Source of the DNA: Callipepla californica brunnescens
Lineage: Eukaryota; Chordata; Aves; Galliformes; Odontophoridae
Direction: 5' to 3'
Length of the DNA stretch: 64,000 nt
NCBI GenBank assembly: GCA_023055505.1
Contig: JALIRH010000026.1
Span: forward strand, 9,253,591-9,317,590
In this document: in pieces, positions 36,776 through 50,061 of the stretch
How the letters are laid out: each line of letters begins with the position of its first letter
Numbering within the stretch: the first letter of the stretch is position 1
Position numbers and translations under genes: made by a program
The notes under the pieces: model-generated
The model's input: only the letters and a program-made list of their open reading frames with translations
Database searches by the model: none
What the model was told of the DNA's origin: nothing

Positions 36776-38514
36776 TACTATATAGCTGAGATGTTTCCAG
36801 ACTTAAGGTATCAAGATAAACCTCAGGATAAATACAAACCTTACTGATTTAATCAGAGTGGCAGAAATTATCGCATCTCTATTGCCATAAGCTAGTTAAG
36901 CATTTGGTCCTTGTGGTAGGTCTATCCTTTGGTGTGTTGCACCTGTAAATCCTTATCTGAAGTTGAAGGAGTAAAAAAACAGTTCTTTGGAGTTGTTTTT
37001 TTTTTTTTTTTCTCTCCAGTTTTTAAGAACTTGGTCAGATTACTTCAGCATTTACTTCTTTTACTTTTTTCCCTGGAAAATTGTATGGTTTCATAGGAAC
37101 GGGAGTTTGTTTCTAATGGGAAATAACTAAGTATAGAGTGCTGAAAATATTCTGGTCACTTTCTAATTTGGTTTGAACCTTTACTGGTTATTAAAAATAT
37201 AACTGTATTAGGGGATGTATTATTTCCAAAAAAAGAATCAATCGTGGATAATGTTCCCTTGAAAAGTGAACTTCACCTGCTGTAATGGTCACTGTTCACG
37301 CCTTGCATTCAACAGTGTACACACGTGTGGTGTGGGGAGGGAGAACAACTGTTCATATTTCAGAGAAGAAAGAAAAAGGAATTCTATCACTTTGTGTAGA
37401 ATTAGATGTGTTTATTCCTTAACTTTTAAAACATGTTTTCTTTGACATCTTTGTCATGTGATGGGAGGAAGTAAAAAGCAGATTAAGTATACCTGATAAG
37501 AGTTTTATCAATATGAATGAGTTATTAACAAGGGAATATACAGTTCAGAGTTAAATCCTGATGTCCCAGTAATGTGTAATGTGGTGTAATGCACGAATGC
37601 AAGTGCTTTAACTTTCTCTGTCAATAGATAAAACAAAACTGTAAATGGAGAGGTGAACTGGAAGAGTCAGTTAATTTCAAGAGGAAGCAATTATCGATAC
37701 CATGCCAAAAAATTAAGATTTATAGAATTTTCTTATAGTAGACTTTTACTAATCAGATCTATCCAGGTGAAACAGTTACACGTTTATTGTTGTTCTAATT
37801 TTGGAATTATAAATTATAGTAAACTTAATTACATGAACGTTAGAAAAACTGCAAGACTTTTATTTTAAATCTTTATATCTAAATTGTTCTAAGCTTAGAG
37901 ACAGTTGAGAAAAAAATTGGTTGCTTAGGGTTTTGTTTGTTTGTTTGTTTTTTACCAGTTAGAGAGAATTTGGTTTTGGTGGTAGTTAAGAGAGGATAGT
38001 GGTTAGAAATCATCTAATTGTTTTCCTCTTATAGTATTACTTACGTAATGTGGTAAAAACTTGCTGAGTGTTCTGATTTCACTGCTGCAGAACATGCATA
38101 GAAGCTCACTGTGTTGCTCCTCTGTTAATAGAGCTCAGAACCAAGAGTTTTAATACATCTTTTCCAAAAATCTCCAGTTAACCTCAGGATGACTGATGCA
38201 AAACATATTTTTTTGTAATGCATCTTGAAAAATAAGCTTTTCTAGGTATTTTATGTAATAAAGCAAAATTGAAGGCAGAACTTCAATTTCACACATTCAG
38301 TCCACAAGTACATTTTGCCCTAGGTGATAGAAGTTACATCTCTAGATATGCCAGAAGCAGTATTCTCATGTAATTTTGAAAGCGGTGAAGAAACGCTTAA
38401 GTGTGTGTGCATTCAGAATCAGGCATGAAAGCACAAGGCTTTTTAAAAAGATGTCATCTCTATTTTTAAATCACTTTCCAATATTATTGTAGTTTGGAGA
38501 GACTACACGAAAAG
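36776..38514. other. Intergenic AT-rich DNA, no gene seen
   Basis: No gene or repeat family recognised. T-rich patches occur at 36997-37011 and a (TTTG)n run at about 37932-37952. Confidence 0.55.
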
Positions 38515-39474
38515 AACCATTTTTATGGGGCTTATGTGGCAAGGCTTTGGCAGCAGTGGGGCCTCAGAGTGGCCTCTGCGAGCAGAGCCCAGAAACTTCC
38601 CTGTGTTGGATTAGATCCAAAAGGGACATGATGCTGTGCAGAGCTGGGCTGTAAGTGATGCTGGGTGTGCCTCTGGTAGAGCAGAGTTAAGGGAAAAAAG
38701 TGCTTTGCAGCAGTAGCTGTGAGAGAAGAGCTAGAAACTATCAGAGAGCCTGCCCTGTGGGCGTGTCATTGAAGATGGGCAGGAGGTGCTCCAGGCACAG
38801 CCCAGGAGAGGCCCGTGGAGGGTCTGACTGTCCTCTGCAGCCCGTGGGCATCGCAGAGAGTTGATCTACATGTGTAGCTGTGAAGGAGCCTACTGTGCAG
38901 CAGTGGATTTGGCCTGAAGGAGCCACAGTCCATGGAGAGCCCTTGCAGAACTGCAGTCTGTGGGGATCCATGCTGGATAGTGGGCTCCTGGAGGATGGGC
39001 CACATGATACAGACCCATGTTGGAGCAGTGCTTGGAGGGCAGCAGCCTGTGGGATTCCTTTTTGGGGTCAGTTTGCAAAGGATGGCATCCATCCCATGGG
39101 AGGAACACCATCTTGGGTTCACTCATGGGGCAGAGAGTGACCATAAAGGAGTGGCAGAGATAAAGCATTATGGATGGACTGTAGCCCGCATTCCCCATTC
39201 ACCTGTTGCCTTGTGATGGTGGAAGGAGGATAGGAGGAATGTGTTTGAAGTTTGTTTATAGTTCTTGCTCCCCTAGTCTGTTAGGTGGTAAATTAAATTA
39301 ATCATTCTTATACTGTGACTGTTTTTCAGGGTTTGTAATTGTTGAGTAGTGTCTCTGTCCATGTGTCAACCCATGAACTTTTCTTTGTTGGACTTTTTCT
39401 CCCTGTGCATTTGAGGACTAGGAGTGAGAGAACAATGTGGTGGAGTTTATCTAGCCATCAATGAAACCACCACA
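38515..39474 (+). mobile_element. ERVL-like solo LTR (old endogenous retrovirus copy)
   Basis: The segment is distinctly G-rich compared with its flanks. Recognisable phrases in order are ATGGGGCTTATGTGGCAAGG, several diverged units built on GCAGCCYGTGGG and TGGAGCAG (for example at about 38836, 38952 and 39042), GGCAGAGAGTGACC, GAGTGGCAGAGATAAAGC, GTAGCCCGCATTCCCC, CCTAGTCTGTTAGGTGGTAA, TTTGAGGACTAGGAGTGAGAG and a terminal ACCACCACA. This order is that of a bird ERVL-type LTR as I remember it. No gag, pol or env sequence flanks it, so it is a solo LTR. AGAAC before the left limit and GGAAC after the right end are a near-match for a 5-base target duplication. The left edge is uncertain. Frames of up to 118 codons here are by-products. 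Confidence 0.7.
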
Positions 39475-41674
39475 GGAACATGGGATATCTGAATATTGGA
39501 AACTATTCTGATATTGGAATATTATTAGAAAAAGTCAAGGAACCTGTGAGAGGAATGAAGAAGCAGTAGAAGCTGATGAAGCTATCAGAATTCTCTGTGA
39601 ACTTTATTTGGTTTTCTCAACCATCTGTGGGACCTTTAGGAGACACTCTGCAAAGAAAGTTTTCTGACAAAAATTCAGACAAGCTTTGGCCACACGTACA
39701 AAAATGAAAACACAGAGAAGCTTGGAATGTCTAGACTAGTGCTGTCTTTTTAAAGCAACTTTCCTTTGCTTCTCTAGCAAGAGTTTCACAACCCTCAGTC
39801 TACCAGGGAACACCATGAACCTACAGTAAGCGACTCTGCATGTTAAAGCTTAAGATTATTCAGATCTGCCTAAAATAAAATTTTAAAAAATCAGGAGTTT
39901 TCCAAATCTCTGTAAGAATGAAGCAGTTCAGAAGGAAATTACTTTGTGGGTAAGTTATTGAAAATGTTGAATGATTGTGGCGTGCTCAGGAAGTTTTAAT
40001 TAGGCGTGGAATTAGTATTTGAAGAAAGCACGATGTTTAGACATACACCTAAGGGAATGTGAGAGGAGAAGGAGTGAGTTTCCGAGTATGTATTTGAAAG
40101 AATTGGAAGTAAAAGTACACAATCAGTTTATTAAAGAAGATGTATGCACTCAATTGCACGCAACAAATTGGCAGTTGTGGATGAAAGAGTACTTCAGTTA
40201 AAAGATATCAGAATGTCTGATAGTGAACAAGTGATGTGCAGTCTGATGTTTCTAGATAAGTTGTATGTTAGCATAGTATTACATTAGCAAAATATGGAGC
40301 CTCATAATTTTCACATCTAATTGTAATTATTCGTGCTGTTTGAAGTAGCCTTATCAGATATGAGACAAATCTAAAGAATACATTAAAAACAAGTTAGATA
40401 TCATTTACCAGATTTTGATACATAGCGAATGAGTCTAAAACTCATCTTTTTGATTATTCTCACCTTGTCACCTTCTTATTCTTCCCAACTGCCTCGTAAA
40501 AGTGCTCTCCAAAATTTGCAAACCTGTGATCCAGTGTTACTTTTGACTCTCATTTGTTGTTGACCGGAGTATGTTTGTGTTTAAGCCAGAATTAAAAATG
40601 TAAACACTGAAACACAAAGAGGATGATCTCAGCAAATTGTAATCTAATAAGAGGAAAATAATTCAGGAAAATTTCTGGGCTGAGGAAAAAGAGTCTAAAA
40701 ATTTGAATCAATCTTTGCCTACCTGCTGTTTGCGTTACGTGTCTTATTTACTGTAGCCATAATTGTTAACTTCTGTGAAGCTGAGTAATAACTGATACAA
40801 GGCATTTATTTTAGAGAAATGTAATAGCTCACAGGCAACTTATTGCTTTATGAAATACACCATACACCTTTCCAGGACACAGAAATCAAGTTCTGCATTT
40901 TTTATTACTTTAATTCTGGTGATGGATAATGAAAATAATCAGCTCACTCACATTCTTAAGACGGTTTGATTAAGCACACAGCTCAAATAAAAACAAATGT
41001 TTCTAGAAATTCATTAATGTTTTAAGTAAAGATGCGTGTCTTTCCTTGCATGGTAGATTGCTGTAAGACATGTTTTCTAAAGTTAACTTAAACTTAAATT
41101 AGAAGAAAATGTGTTTGGTTGTTGAAATTAAACAAAACACATCTATTGACTTGTGAAATATTAATGCTCTTCACTTTATTGGAGACTTCACTTTAAATTT
41201 TCTTTACGCTTTTTGGGGTGCTTTAGATGGGCAACTCATCCAAAAAATAGATGCTTCATTGAAATTAATTTAAGGTAATGAAATTGTAAGCGAGGACTTT
41301 ACTATACTGATATCACAGATTGTAGCTTTACTTTTATGTCTTTTTTGGTAGCTCTTGTAATTCGAAACGATATGATTATATATTACTCTTTTGGATTTTT
41401 TGTTTGGCAGGTTTTTGGTTGAGTTTCAACACACTGAGTCTTTCAACATATACTTACTGGGCTTTACCTACGAGGGAAATAGACTTTTTAGTTGCCTATC
41501 CAGACAGGATAGCATTTTGTCATTTAAAAATCTGAAGCATCTAGAATACAAAGGAAATTGCTATTAATGTACATTTTGGCACGTACTGAAAGCTGCTTTA
41601 ACACAAGTAGAAGCACCACAGGTAATTCCAAAGTCGATTGTCTGCCTGTATTATTATATTTATTGTATTATTTT
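39475..41674. other. Intergenic AT-rich DNA, no gene seen
   Basis: About 2.2 kb of single-copy AT-rich DNA. A 60-codon frame at 40019-40201 starts with a non-ATG codon and has no recognisable domain. Nothing else seen. Confidence 0.55.
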
Positions 41675-42757
41675 ACAGCATCTTTATAACATAGCTGAGG
41701 AAATGTGGACTAGATGAGTGGACGGTGTGATGAGTTGAGAATTGGCTGACTGGCAGAGATCAGAGGGTTGTGACTGATAGTGTGGAGTCCAGTTGGAGGC
41801 CTGTATTTAGTGGTGACCCTAAGGGCTCAGTGCTGGTTCTAGTTCTGTTCAGCTTCTTCCTCAGAGACACTGATGAGGTGACAGAGTCCACTCTCAGCAA
41901 GTTTGCTGATGATTCAAAGCTGGGAGGAATGTCTGACACGCTGGAAGGATGTGCTGCCATTCAGTGAGATCTGGATAGGCTGAAGAGTTGGGCAAAAAGG
42001 AACTGGATAAGGTTTAACAAGAGCAAGTGTGGAGACTTGCACTTAGGGAGGAATAATTGCATGCAGTGGTACAGGTTGGGGGATGACCTGCTGGAGAGGA
42101 GCCCTGAGAGAGGGACCGGGTGGATGACAAGTTGGCAGTGAGCCAGCAGCATGCCCTGGTGGCCAAGAAGGCCAATGGCATCCTGGGGTGCATTAAAAAG
42201 AGTGTGGCCAGCAGGTTGAGGGAGGCGATCCTCCCCCTCTAGTCTGCCCTGGTGAGGCCTCACCTGGCGTATTTTGGGCTTCCCGGTACAAAAAAGACAG
42301 ATATCTCCTGAAAAGAGTCCACAGGAGGTCCACAAAGATGAAAAAGGGCATGGAACACCTCTCTTATGAGGAAAGGCTGAGAGATTTGGGTCTGTTTAGC
42401 CTTGAAGAGTTTAGACTCAGAGGGGATCTGATCCACATCTATAAATATTTAAAGAGAGAAGCAAAAGGAGGACGAGGCTGGATTCTTCTTAGCGGTGTGT
42501 TGTGATAGGATAAGGGGAAATGGCTACAAACTGAGGCGCAGAAGTTCCGCACAAATGTGTGTGGGAACTTCTTCACAGTAAGGGTGATGGAGCACTGGCA
42601 CTGGCTGCCCAGAGAGGTTTTGGAGTTTCCTCTGGTGACATTCAAGACCTGCCTGGATGCCTACCTGTGCTATCTGGTCTAGGGAGCTGCTGTGGGAGGG
42701 GGGTTGGACTCAGTCTCGGGAGGTCCCTTTTAACCCCTACAATTCTGTGGTTCTAGT
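41675..42757 (+). mobile_element. CR1 LINE, 5'-truncated, plus sense
   Basis: About 1.08 kb of CR1 from the reverse transcriptase palm to the 3' end. It begins ACAGCATCTTTATAAC with GCTGAGGAAATGTGGACTAG, passes a GVPQG-type region (CTAAGGGCTCAGTGCTGG) and the catalytic box FADDSKLGG near 41905-41925, then the thumb/C-terminal region (GTGGCCAGCAGGTTGAGGGA, CCCCCTCTAGTCTGCCCTGG, GTCCACAGGAGGTCCACAAA, CTTGAAGAGTTTAGACTCAG) and the 3' tail (GGAGGTCCCTTTTAACCCC, ATTCTGTGGTTCT). Frameshifts and stops interrupt the ORF (for example TGA at 41965). It belongs to the same or a close subfamily as the minus-strand copy at 3566-5165. Confidence 0.93.
41770..41967 (+). pseudogene. CR1 reverse transcriptase catalytic-box remnant
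   Basis: A 65-codon open piece of CR1 ORF2 spans the region after the fingers through the FADDSKLGGMSDTLEG block, which contains the two adjacent aspartates of the polymerase active site. The start codon is an artefact of where the preceding stop falls; the piece is an internal slice of a much longer ancestral protein and ends at a stop soon after the catalytic box. Confidence 0.85.
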
Positions 42758-44201
42758 ATTATGTACTTTGTACTTTAACTACAGGTCACAGTACTTTAAC
42801 CTCATAAATTCTCTATATTTGAGCGCTAGCACTGTCAACTTGAACAGTTTTGTATGTTGAGGATAGGCTTTCTTTTTAAAGAAGCTTCAGCTCAAGCTTC
42901 AGAAGTATTACATATATAAATTTAGATTCAAAGTGTGCCTAAGTACAAATTTGGAGGTAAGTATATGCAGATATCTGCCTATCAAATGTGGACACTTCTT
43001 TGCCTCCTTTTTAACTCTGCTCTAGTATCAAATGATGAAATAAGACACACTCTGGAATTAGATTACTTGAAAGTATATGTATTTACTTGAAGTTTCCTAA
43101 TGAGACTGACAAGCCCTGGTGAAATGAGTTACATTGTCTTTTACATCACTGCATTGTGTTCTATGCACTGTTATGATAAAAAGACTGCTTACTGTGCTGA
43201 GCAGGCACTGTTAAAAATAGCATGGAAACTCATTTGACATAAGTAATTGTCACATACAGTATATGTCAGGGACTCAGAGACAGTGTGGACTAGAACTGCC
43301 CATCTGAGCTCACCAAGCAGAACAATTCTCTGAAAAATTGAGAGTTAGAGGGCTCCTGTGTGATAGGTTAAGTTGTGTTGCAGATGTCCCTAACCAGATG
43401 AGATGTTTGTTGTTTTTGGTTTTTTTTTTTTCAACTTAGCTGAGGCCAGACACAGGTTTTGAAAATGTGTGTGAGAAGGTTCAGATGCGTGTGCAAAAAA
43501 TTATTTGGGTTAAAAATGGAACAACCTGAAGTTGCTCGATAGCTGTTATGTATCATTAGTACTTCACCTTTAATTCACTGTTTTAAACTCTTTTTTTTCT
43601 TTTTTTCCACAGCCTTGACACCATTTTTCAGCTTTCTTTCTGCAGAGTTATTCAAGCTGACTTTTATCAAGGGCTTGAGATTGCAAAAACAGGGAAGAGC
43701 AATGGGGAGTGTTACCTGTTAAGTACTGACCCTGTTTCTCTGTTTTGTTGAAAATTTCTTTCTGACAAAGTCTTTTTCCTCCTCTATAGGTACAGAGAGG
43801 AGCTGAAACAAAGTGTAATGACTTCGATACTAGGCTGGAGTTTAGGAATAAGTCTGTATGGTAAATGCCGGCTATCCTTTGAAAGGTTATGACTTCCTTC
43901 AAATAAGGGATGGGCTTTTTTACTTGTACTGACTTATACTTCAAACTCTCATAACGACCAGCTGAATATTCCTTTGTCTTCTGCTATATGTCCTTCAGCA
44001 CTTTCTGAAACCCAGGATGAAAACACAAAACAGCTTCAAGGTTGCTGGTTCATTCTGCTATAGCAACTTCAATGTAACATTAAAACAAAATGGAACAAGC
44101 CGAACAGTTGTAACATGCATGGATTTCACACATTTTCAAAGTTTTTAAATCAGTGTCCTTTCTGTAATTAATCTTAAAACTTACCGACTGCATCTTGAAC
44201 C

Positions 44202-44225
44202 AAAAAAAAAAAAAAAAAAAAAAAA
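44202..44225. repeat. Poly-A tract of 24
   Basis: Uninterrupted homopolymer. A retroposed transcript would be expected upstream of it, but the preceding sequence shows no recognisable gene or repeat. Confidence 0.92.
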
Positions 44226-45601
44226 GGCAGGAGGTGGTCGGGGGAACAAAAAGCAAACAGGCATCTGAGAAAGACTACTTCTTTAGGGCCATTCACTGCA
44301 AAAAGCAGAAGGTCCAAATTAAATCATATGCAAGAACAGCCTAAGCACAGAATCAATCTCCTTTAGCTAGAGAATTATTTATAGAAATTGGGACAGCTCT
44401 GTCAAAAGAAGCTCAGGTGCACTGCACAAATTGCTATATCAACGAGTACTTCTGTGCATCTAGGATTGCATTTTTGCCCTCTCTGTGTTGGGCTCTAGTC
44501 ACGGAGACCTAGGTTTGTACAAATCCTCTGTCCTGACAGTTATTTGGTTATCCAGGGAGGTAAACGTTTCTGCTCTGGCCAGGAACCATGACCTCAAAGC
44601 TCAGAACATCATTCAACCAATCCTAATTTTATAGCCTAATAATTACAGGACTTCGTGTATTGAGATTCATGTTCAGCTATCTCTCTGCCCTGGAGTTTAA
44701 TTTGTGGTGAAACTGCTTCTTCAACTTCCAGATCCCCCTTCCTCTTTTATTTTTTCTTTTGTTTTGTATTTTGTGTTTTGATTTTTATCGTGCTTTTTTG
44801 TGGGGTGTGGTCAGGTTTTTTTTTGTTTGTTTGTTTTTGTTTTTATAGCAATGTATCATGCAAAGTTTAGGTTTAAGCTTCCAGATTTTTTTTATTTTTA
44901 TTTTTTAATTAAATCGATGGCAGAAACCCAAGTATCTACTCAAAAGTACACTGTTCTTGGATGAGTTCCAGCGTATTTTCTAATACCAAAGGAAACTGAG
45001 ATTGGGGTTTAAAATTCAAATCCATCAGTTTGTTCAGTGTTATTTTCGATAGGATTTGTAAGAGTCCTTTCCCCTGCTTGAGCCCTTATGCACGGTGATG
45101 CATTGTTTTATACATGGGTCTTGATGACACAAGTTACCCTGAAGTTTCATAAGTTTTTGTTTGTTTATATGTTTTTGTTGCTGTTGGTGGTGGTGTTGTC
45201 TTGTTCTGTTTTCTCAAGTGAAAAATGCTGTAAAAGTAGCAGACTAACATGTATGAAAGTAGTTTAGCTGCCTCTGAACGCTTCTGTGGTAAGCCCCTAA
45301 AGGCTTCTTTTTCTTTCCCCCATCTCCTTTTATGTTTTCCTAGCAAACAGATGGTCATTTCTTTACTTCTACTTATCTATGTAGACCCATAAATTCAGTT
45401 CTCACTTAATTCTACTAGAAGTTTGATTTCTTACACTGAAATCTAATCTCACACCTGGCTTGATCTAAGTTAAAGCTTAATTTTAAAGCTTAGTTATGAA
45501 CTGCATAGTTCACTATTTGATTTCTGAATCAAGTTTTGCCTGTTGGACTCAGTGTTTCTCCCCCTGTGTAACCTTTTTTAGTGATCTCATTTCCATTCAA
45601 G

Positions 45602-45628
45602 TTTTTTTTTTTTTTTTTTTTTTTTTTT
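45602..45628. repeat. Poly-T tract of 27
   Basis: Uninterrupted homopolymer with no recognisable retroposon beside it. The minus-strand frame with a poly-lysine run across it is an artefact. Confidence 0.92.
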
Positions 45629-46564
45629 AACGAATAAGCAAGTGCTTGATTTCTATCTGAAGTGATTTTGAAACCAAACTTTTCTACTACGTTCTGGACT
45701 TCTTTCACTTGAAGTTGAAGGTAGAACAACCTCAGACAATTTTTTTTTGTTTTGTTTTAAAGTTGCTTATATTCTGCCATCTACTGAAGTATCCATATTT
45801 TGTCCATTGAGTTTTGACAGCCAAAAAGGAGGCATGGCAAACCCTAAGGATTATCAGTTTTTTATGCTACGTTTTGGTAGAAACAACAGCAAAATAAAAT
45901 AAGCCAAAAAATGCAGGGCTAACTATGCTGATATGTTTATGCTAGAGAGCAGGTGGAGAAATCTTATGCCGTTAAAATCCAGTCCTTCAAAACTGTATTG
46001 GTGTATCTGGTTTCTGTATATGGGTAAAGCCTTTAATGACACCAACACTCTCTGAAGCAGAAAGTTGAGAGACTTTAACTGATTTGAAAGAGAGTCAGGT
46101 GACCAAGTCTTGATGCTAAAACCAACTTCTGGATCTGTTCAGATTTTTAATCCCTGAGATGATTCTCTGTTTTCCAGTTTGTGCCAAGATCCACCTGTCA
46201 GAAATGCAATTTTTAATGTGATTACTGTTTCCCCTTCACCGGCTCTTTTCTGAGTTAGTACTTCTCAAGGGTGGCAGTATAAAATCTGGAACTGCAGCTA
46301 ATTGGTTAACTCGGGCAAGTCAAGAGCCACAGTCTGGTGTTCACACCAATATCAGCCATATTTTGCTTCTATGATATTTCCGCTATGCTTCTCTACAGTT
46401 ACATGAGGAATAATGTATAGGAAAGGACCCAAACTATATGCAGTTGCTGAAATGTATTGCTATGTCTGTATGTGAGTAAAAGAAAAAAAACTGTAAAATA
46501 ATAACACAGTATTTACAGAAGATTTTTGGAGAAATGGGTCTTACTGCATTGACAGCTTGTTCTG

Positions 46565-46645
46565 AATTCTGGGTGGTCCTGAGTGGAAGCAGGAGTTGGA
46601 CTCACTCCTTGTGGGTTCCTTCCAACTTGAGATGTTCTATGGTGC
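46565..46645 (+). mobile_element. CR1 LINE terminal fragment
   Basis: About 80 bases with GGTGGTCCTGAGTGGAAGC, AGGAGTTGGACTCACTCC, TGTGGGTTCCTTCCAACTTG and GATGTTCTATGG match the plus-strand extreme 3' end of a CR1 (usual: gagttggactcgatgatcc, gtgggtcccttccaactc, attctatgattctatg). Confidence 0.8.
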
Positions 46646-49600
46646 TATCATACCTGACAGAAGTATTGTAGTAAGGGATGTATATACTCAGAAATTAGTG
46701 GCTCATCTTAGTAGTCCATCCAGATTTGTGCATGTAAGGAAAGTCTTAGAACATGTAATTATTTACCTATGAGAATAATTTATAAGTATTTGATGTGGTG
46801 CTTTACTTGAAGAATTGTCCAATAAAGAACTGAGAGGATAGGTTTTTTAAAAGTGCATAAAGTGTTCAGTGTTTCTTTTCATGTCTTAATAAGCATTCAA
46901 ATTATGTTGTTGCTATACTGTAAGATGTGGCATAATTCTGTTTATTGAACAGCTCTCCTTTTTTTCCCCATATCCAAGTGATGAGTAGAAGTACTCACTA
47001 CATTTTGACAATATTGCTGACAATATCTTCTTTCCCTGCATAATTATCTGAATCTTTATAGAGAAGCATTATTTGTGTACGTTTGTGCTCTTGATACTTT
47101 TTATATCCCAGAAATTCAGTGCAAGTAACATTAAGTAGGGCTTTATTGTTGTTACCACTTGATCTTTCAGGCAAGGGACAACAGAGGGGCACATTGTCAT
47201 TTTCTCTAGTGGTGAGATTGTTCTCTGCATTTTGCCCAAGGTAGGTACTCAAAAATATCATATACCTTACAGGTCACCTATATGTTTTCTGAATCACTCA
47301 CTTATTTTCAATGACTTAAGTCGATGAAAAAGATATAGATGAGAAAAGTAATCAATAAAGAGGAAAACTGAAAATAAAGAATGCGAAGAGTAATGGTTGG
47401 TAAGCTCATAATATAAAAAATAGAGAAGAACTTTTTACTGTGTGATGCAGGATCTGGAGTCATCCAAAGCACACTTCAGAGATGTGCTAGTAGGATTTGT
47501 CTCACTTTATTAGTGTGACTTTTATAATGTGAAGCAAACATTTGATTGAGTTGAAATAGAAAATACATACTTTTTCTGTTCCAAATTTTTTTGTTAGTAA
47601 TTCTAAAAAGAAAAGAAAAAGTGATGTAGACTTTTTGGCTTTATTTGTATTTCCCTTTTTCCATCTATTATAAAGTTTTATTAGAATTTTGGTTTTGAGA
47701 AGTTCAAAAACAAAATCTTTCTACTGGCTTTCAATGAAATAGTTGCATTTCAGAGTTGGGTGGCCTTTCAAGTACTGTTGGGATGGTCATGCTGAGTAAA
47801 TATTATGTGAAAAGTACTCAGGAAAGCCAGATCCAATTGAGAGAAATTGGTTGTTTATTTTAATTTTAGGTACAGACAAAAATTGAATTATCTTAAAAAT
47901 CGCTACAAATAATTTATCATGTTAGTTAGGTACTTTCTTCCTTGCCCTGTCATCAGATCTAATGGTTCTTTCTTAATTTATGATAAAAATACTGTGGAAT
48001 AAGGTAAATGCCAACTATAATGATGCTGTTTGTTATGATGAAAACACCGAGAGACGGAAATTATGTTTAATGCATCAAAGCAAGAACTTTCAAATAGGTT
48101 ATTTCAGCTACCTTGATTTAGTATTTCTTTTGGAGAGAAAAGAATGAAGGAAAGGTAAGAAATTCTCATTGAAAGAAATAGTGTATAAACATGCATCATA
48201 AAGAATTGCTGTAGGCTGTTAGGTTTGGAAACAAGATTTGGAAACAAGGTGAACATAAAAATTATTTCAGACTTTTAGAAATACTAACATCCAATCATGT
48301 AAGGACTAAATTTTGCTTTCTAGCATAATTAATTACTTGACATAGAAATAGTGATTTGTAGAGTTCTTAAATTTAGAAGATATCTTTTTCTACCAGGCTC
48401 TTAATTTAGCTCAAATAAATATATATATATTAAGTTATTGCGCCAATAATTATATTGGACAGTAAATCTTAGGCAAGACAGAAGACTTTTTTTGTTCTGA
48501 AAATATTTTTGAAAAGGTTTGTGGAAACTATGCACTATAATTCAAGACTTGTATTACAAAAAACTTATCAAATGTTCTTGAGATCTCAATACTAAAAACA
48601 TGTAGAACAGAAAAACAGTTAAGTGTGACTTTTGTCATGTTTCTGCCTCCACTCGTAAAAGATCAGATAGTGTTCAAATGCACTGTGAAAGACAGTGGAC
48701 AGTTGTGGTGTAGAGTTTTCTCTGATGGAAATTGGGAAATCCAATTTTGTGACGTGTGATCTTGGGACTTGCTTCTTTCCCTAACTCATTTTTCTTAGGT
48801 AGTCTGAATGTACTGTGTTTGTGGTGTGAGCTACTTTGCCTATGCATTTTCTGCTCTACCACAATGAAATCTTAGTCCTGTTAGAAATCCCTATGTGACA
48901 CATGATTACTACATAAAGACACAGTGGAAAAATATGTATAGCTTTGCAGGTGCATCTTAATGCTTATTAACTGGCAATGCTTTCACTATTTGTTTTTTAC
49001 ACATAATTCAGTCATACTTTTGTTAAAACATCAAATTTAACCAAATTCTTGTTACCTTTTCCAAGCAGGTGAAAGAATTAAATGTGTGGGTTTTTTCTTT
49101 ATTTCAACTGTGGGCTTCCAGAGCAACAATAATTCTGTTTTCCAATAGTAAGTTTTTCTGACTATCTCTTCCACTTCCAGTGGTAGCACAGACTTATCTG
49201 ATCCTAGTTCTTGCATGATATGAAGCAAATAGACAGCGTGTGGCATTTCTGGTTCAGTGATGACTTCTCACTGGCCCTTCTTTCACACTGTCACATTCAA
49301 AACTCTCCTCTCTTCTCAGCAGCAGTGAAGTAAAATGAGTTGGGTAAAATGGTTTGCTCTTGATTGTCTCTTACACTCGATGTACTACCTGACTTGCTTA
49401 ACACAAAAAGGTTATATGAACAGCTTCTCAGATCTGAACTGTGACTTCAGGATATCCTGCCACCACTCTGCTTTCCTTCAGAGTTTTTCTACAGGTTTCC
49501 CACTGCTGCAACACATCACATACTCAAAGATAGTTCGTCCTTCCTGGCTTCTCCTCTGTGCGTACCTTTCTTGATGACAGATCTATTTTGTCTGGTGGCT

Positions 49601-50061
49601 TCTCCATTGAACATACAGTCCTCATTCTGATACCATTATACCCTGGACTGGTGGCTGCAAAGAGCCAAGTCATTACTAACAGTCAAGAAAAGAAGCTGGG
49701 AGGGATATGAGTGGCTCAGAGGAGCTGAGTGCTGCCTCTGCATTTGACATTCAAACCCTACCAAAGTTCTTCACAGACCTCTTGCTGGAATGGCTCCTCA
49801 CCTATGCTGCTATCAAAAGAAGATGCTTATAAACAACAAGTGGTGCAGTGGCTGCTGGTGTCAATGAGTTTCTGCTGCTTTTCCTTCTGCTGTAGACTTC
49901 CTCTACTGTTTGTGACTTGTTTTTTCAACTGGAGCAATTGCAAGATGGTTTTGTCAGAAAGTATCTTCCATCTCCAAAAGGGAAAGGAATGGACAAGAGG
50001 AGAGAAAAGTAAAAGATACAATTCTGAAATGTGGAGAGTCGGAGGAACACTGGGAAAACTT

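Larger units (their letters stand above)
42758..46564. other. Intergenic AT-rich DNA, no gene seen
   Basis: No gene recognised. Contains T12 at about 43419-43430, A24 at 44202-44225, T-rich (TTTG) runs around 44755-44845 and T27 at 45602-45628. The frame at 43648-43944 minus (98 codons) has no domain and no homology that I recognise. Confidence 0.55.

Noticed and set aside
38741..39216. Five overlapping frames of 76-118 codons on both strands
   Set aside because: They fall inside the ERVL-like LTR, which is non-coding; their openness reflects its G-rich repeated units.
43648..43944. 98-codon minus frame
   Set aside because: No domain, no promoter or splice context; composition like random AT-rich DNA.
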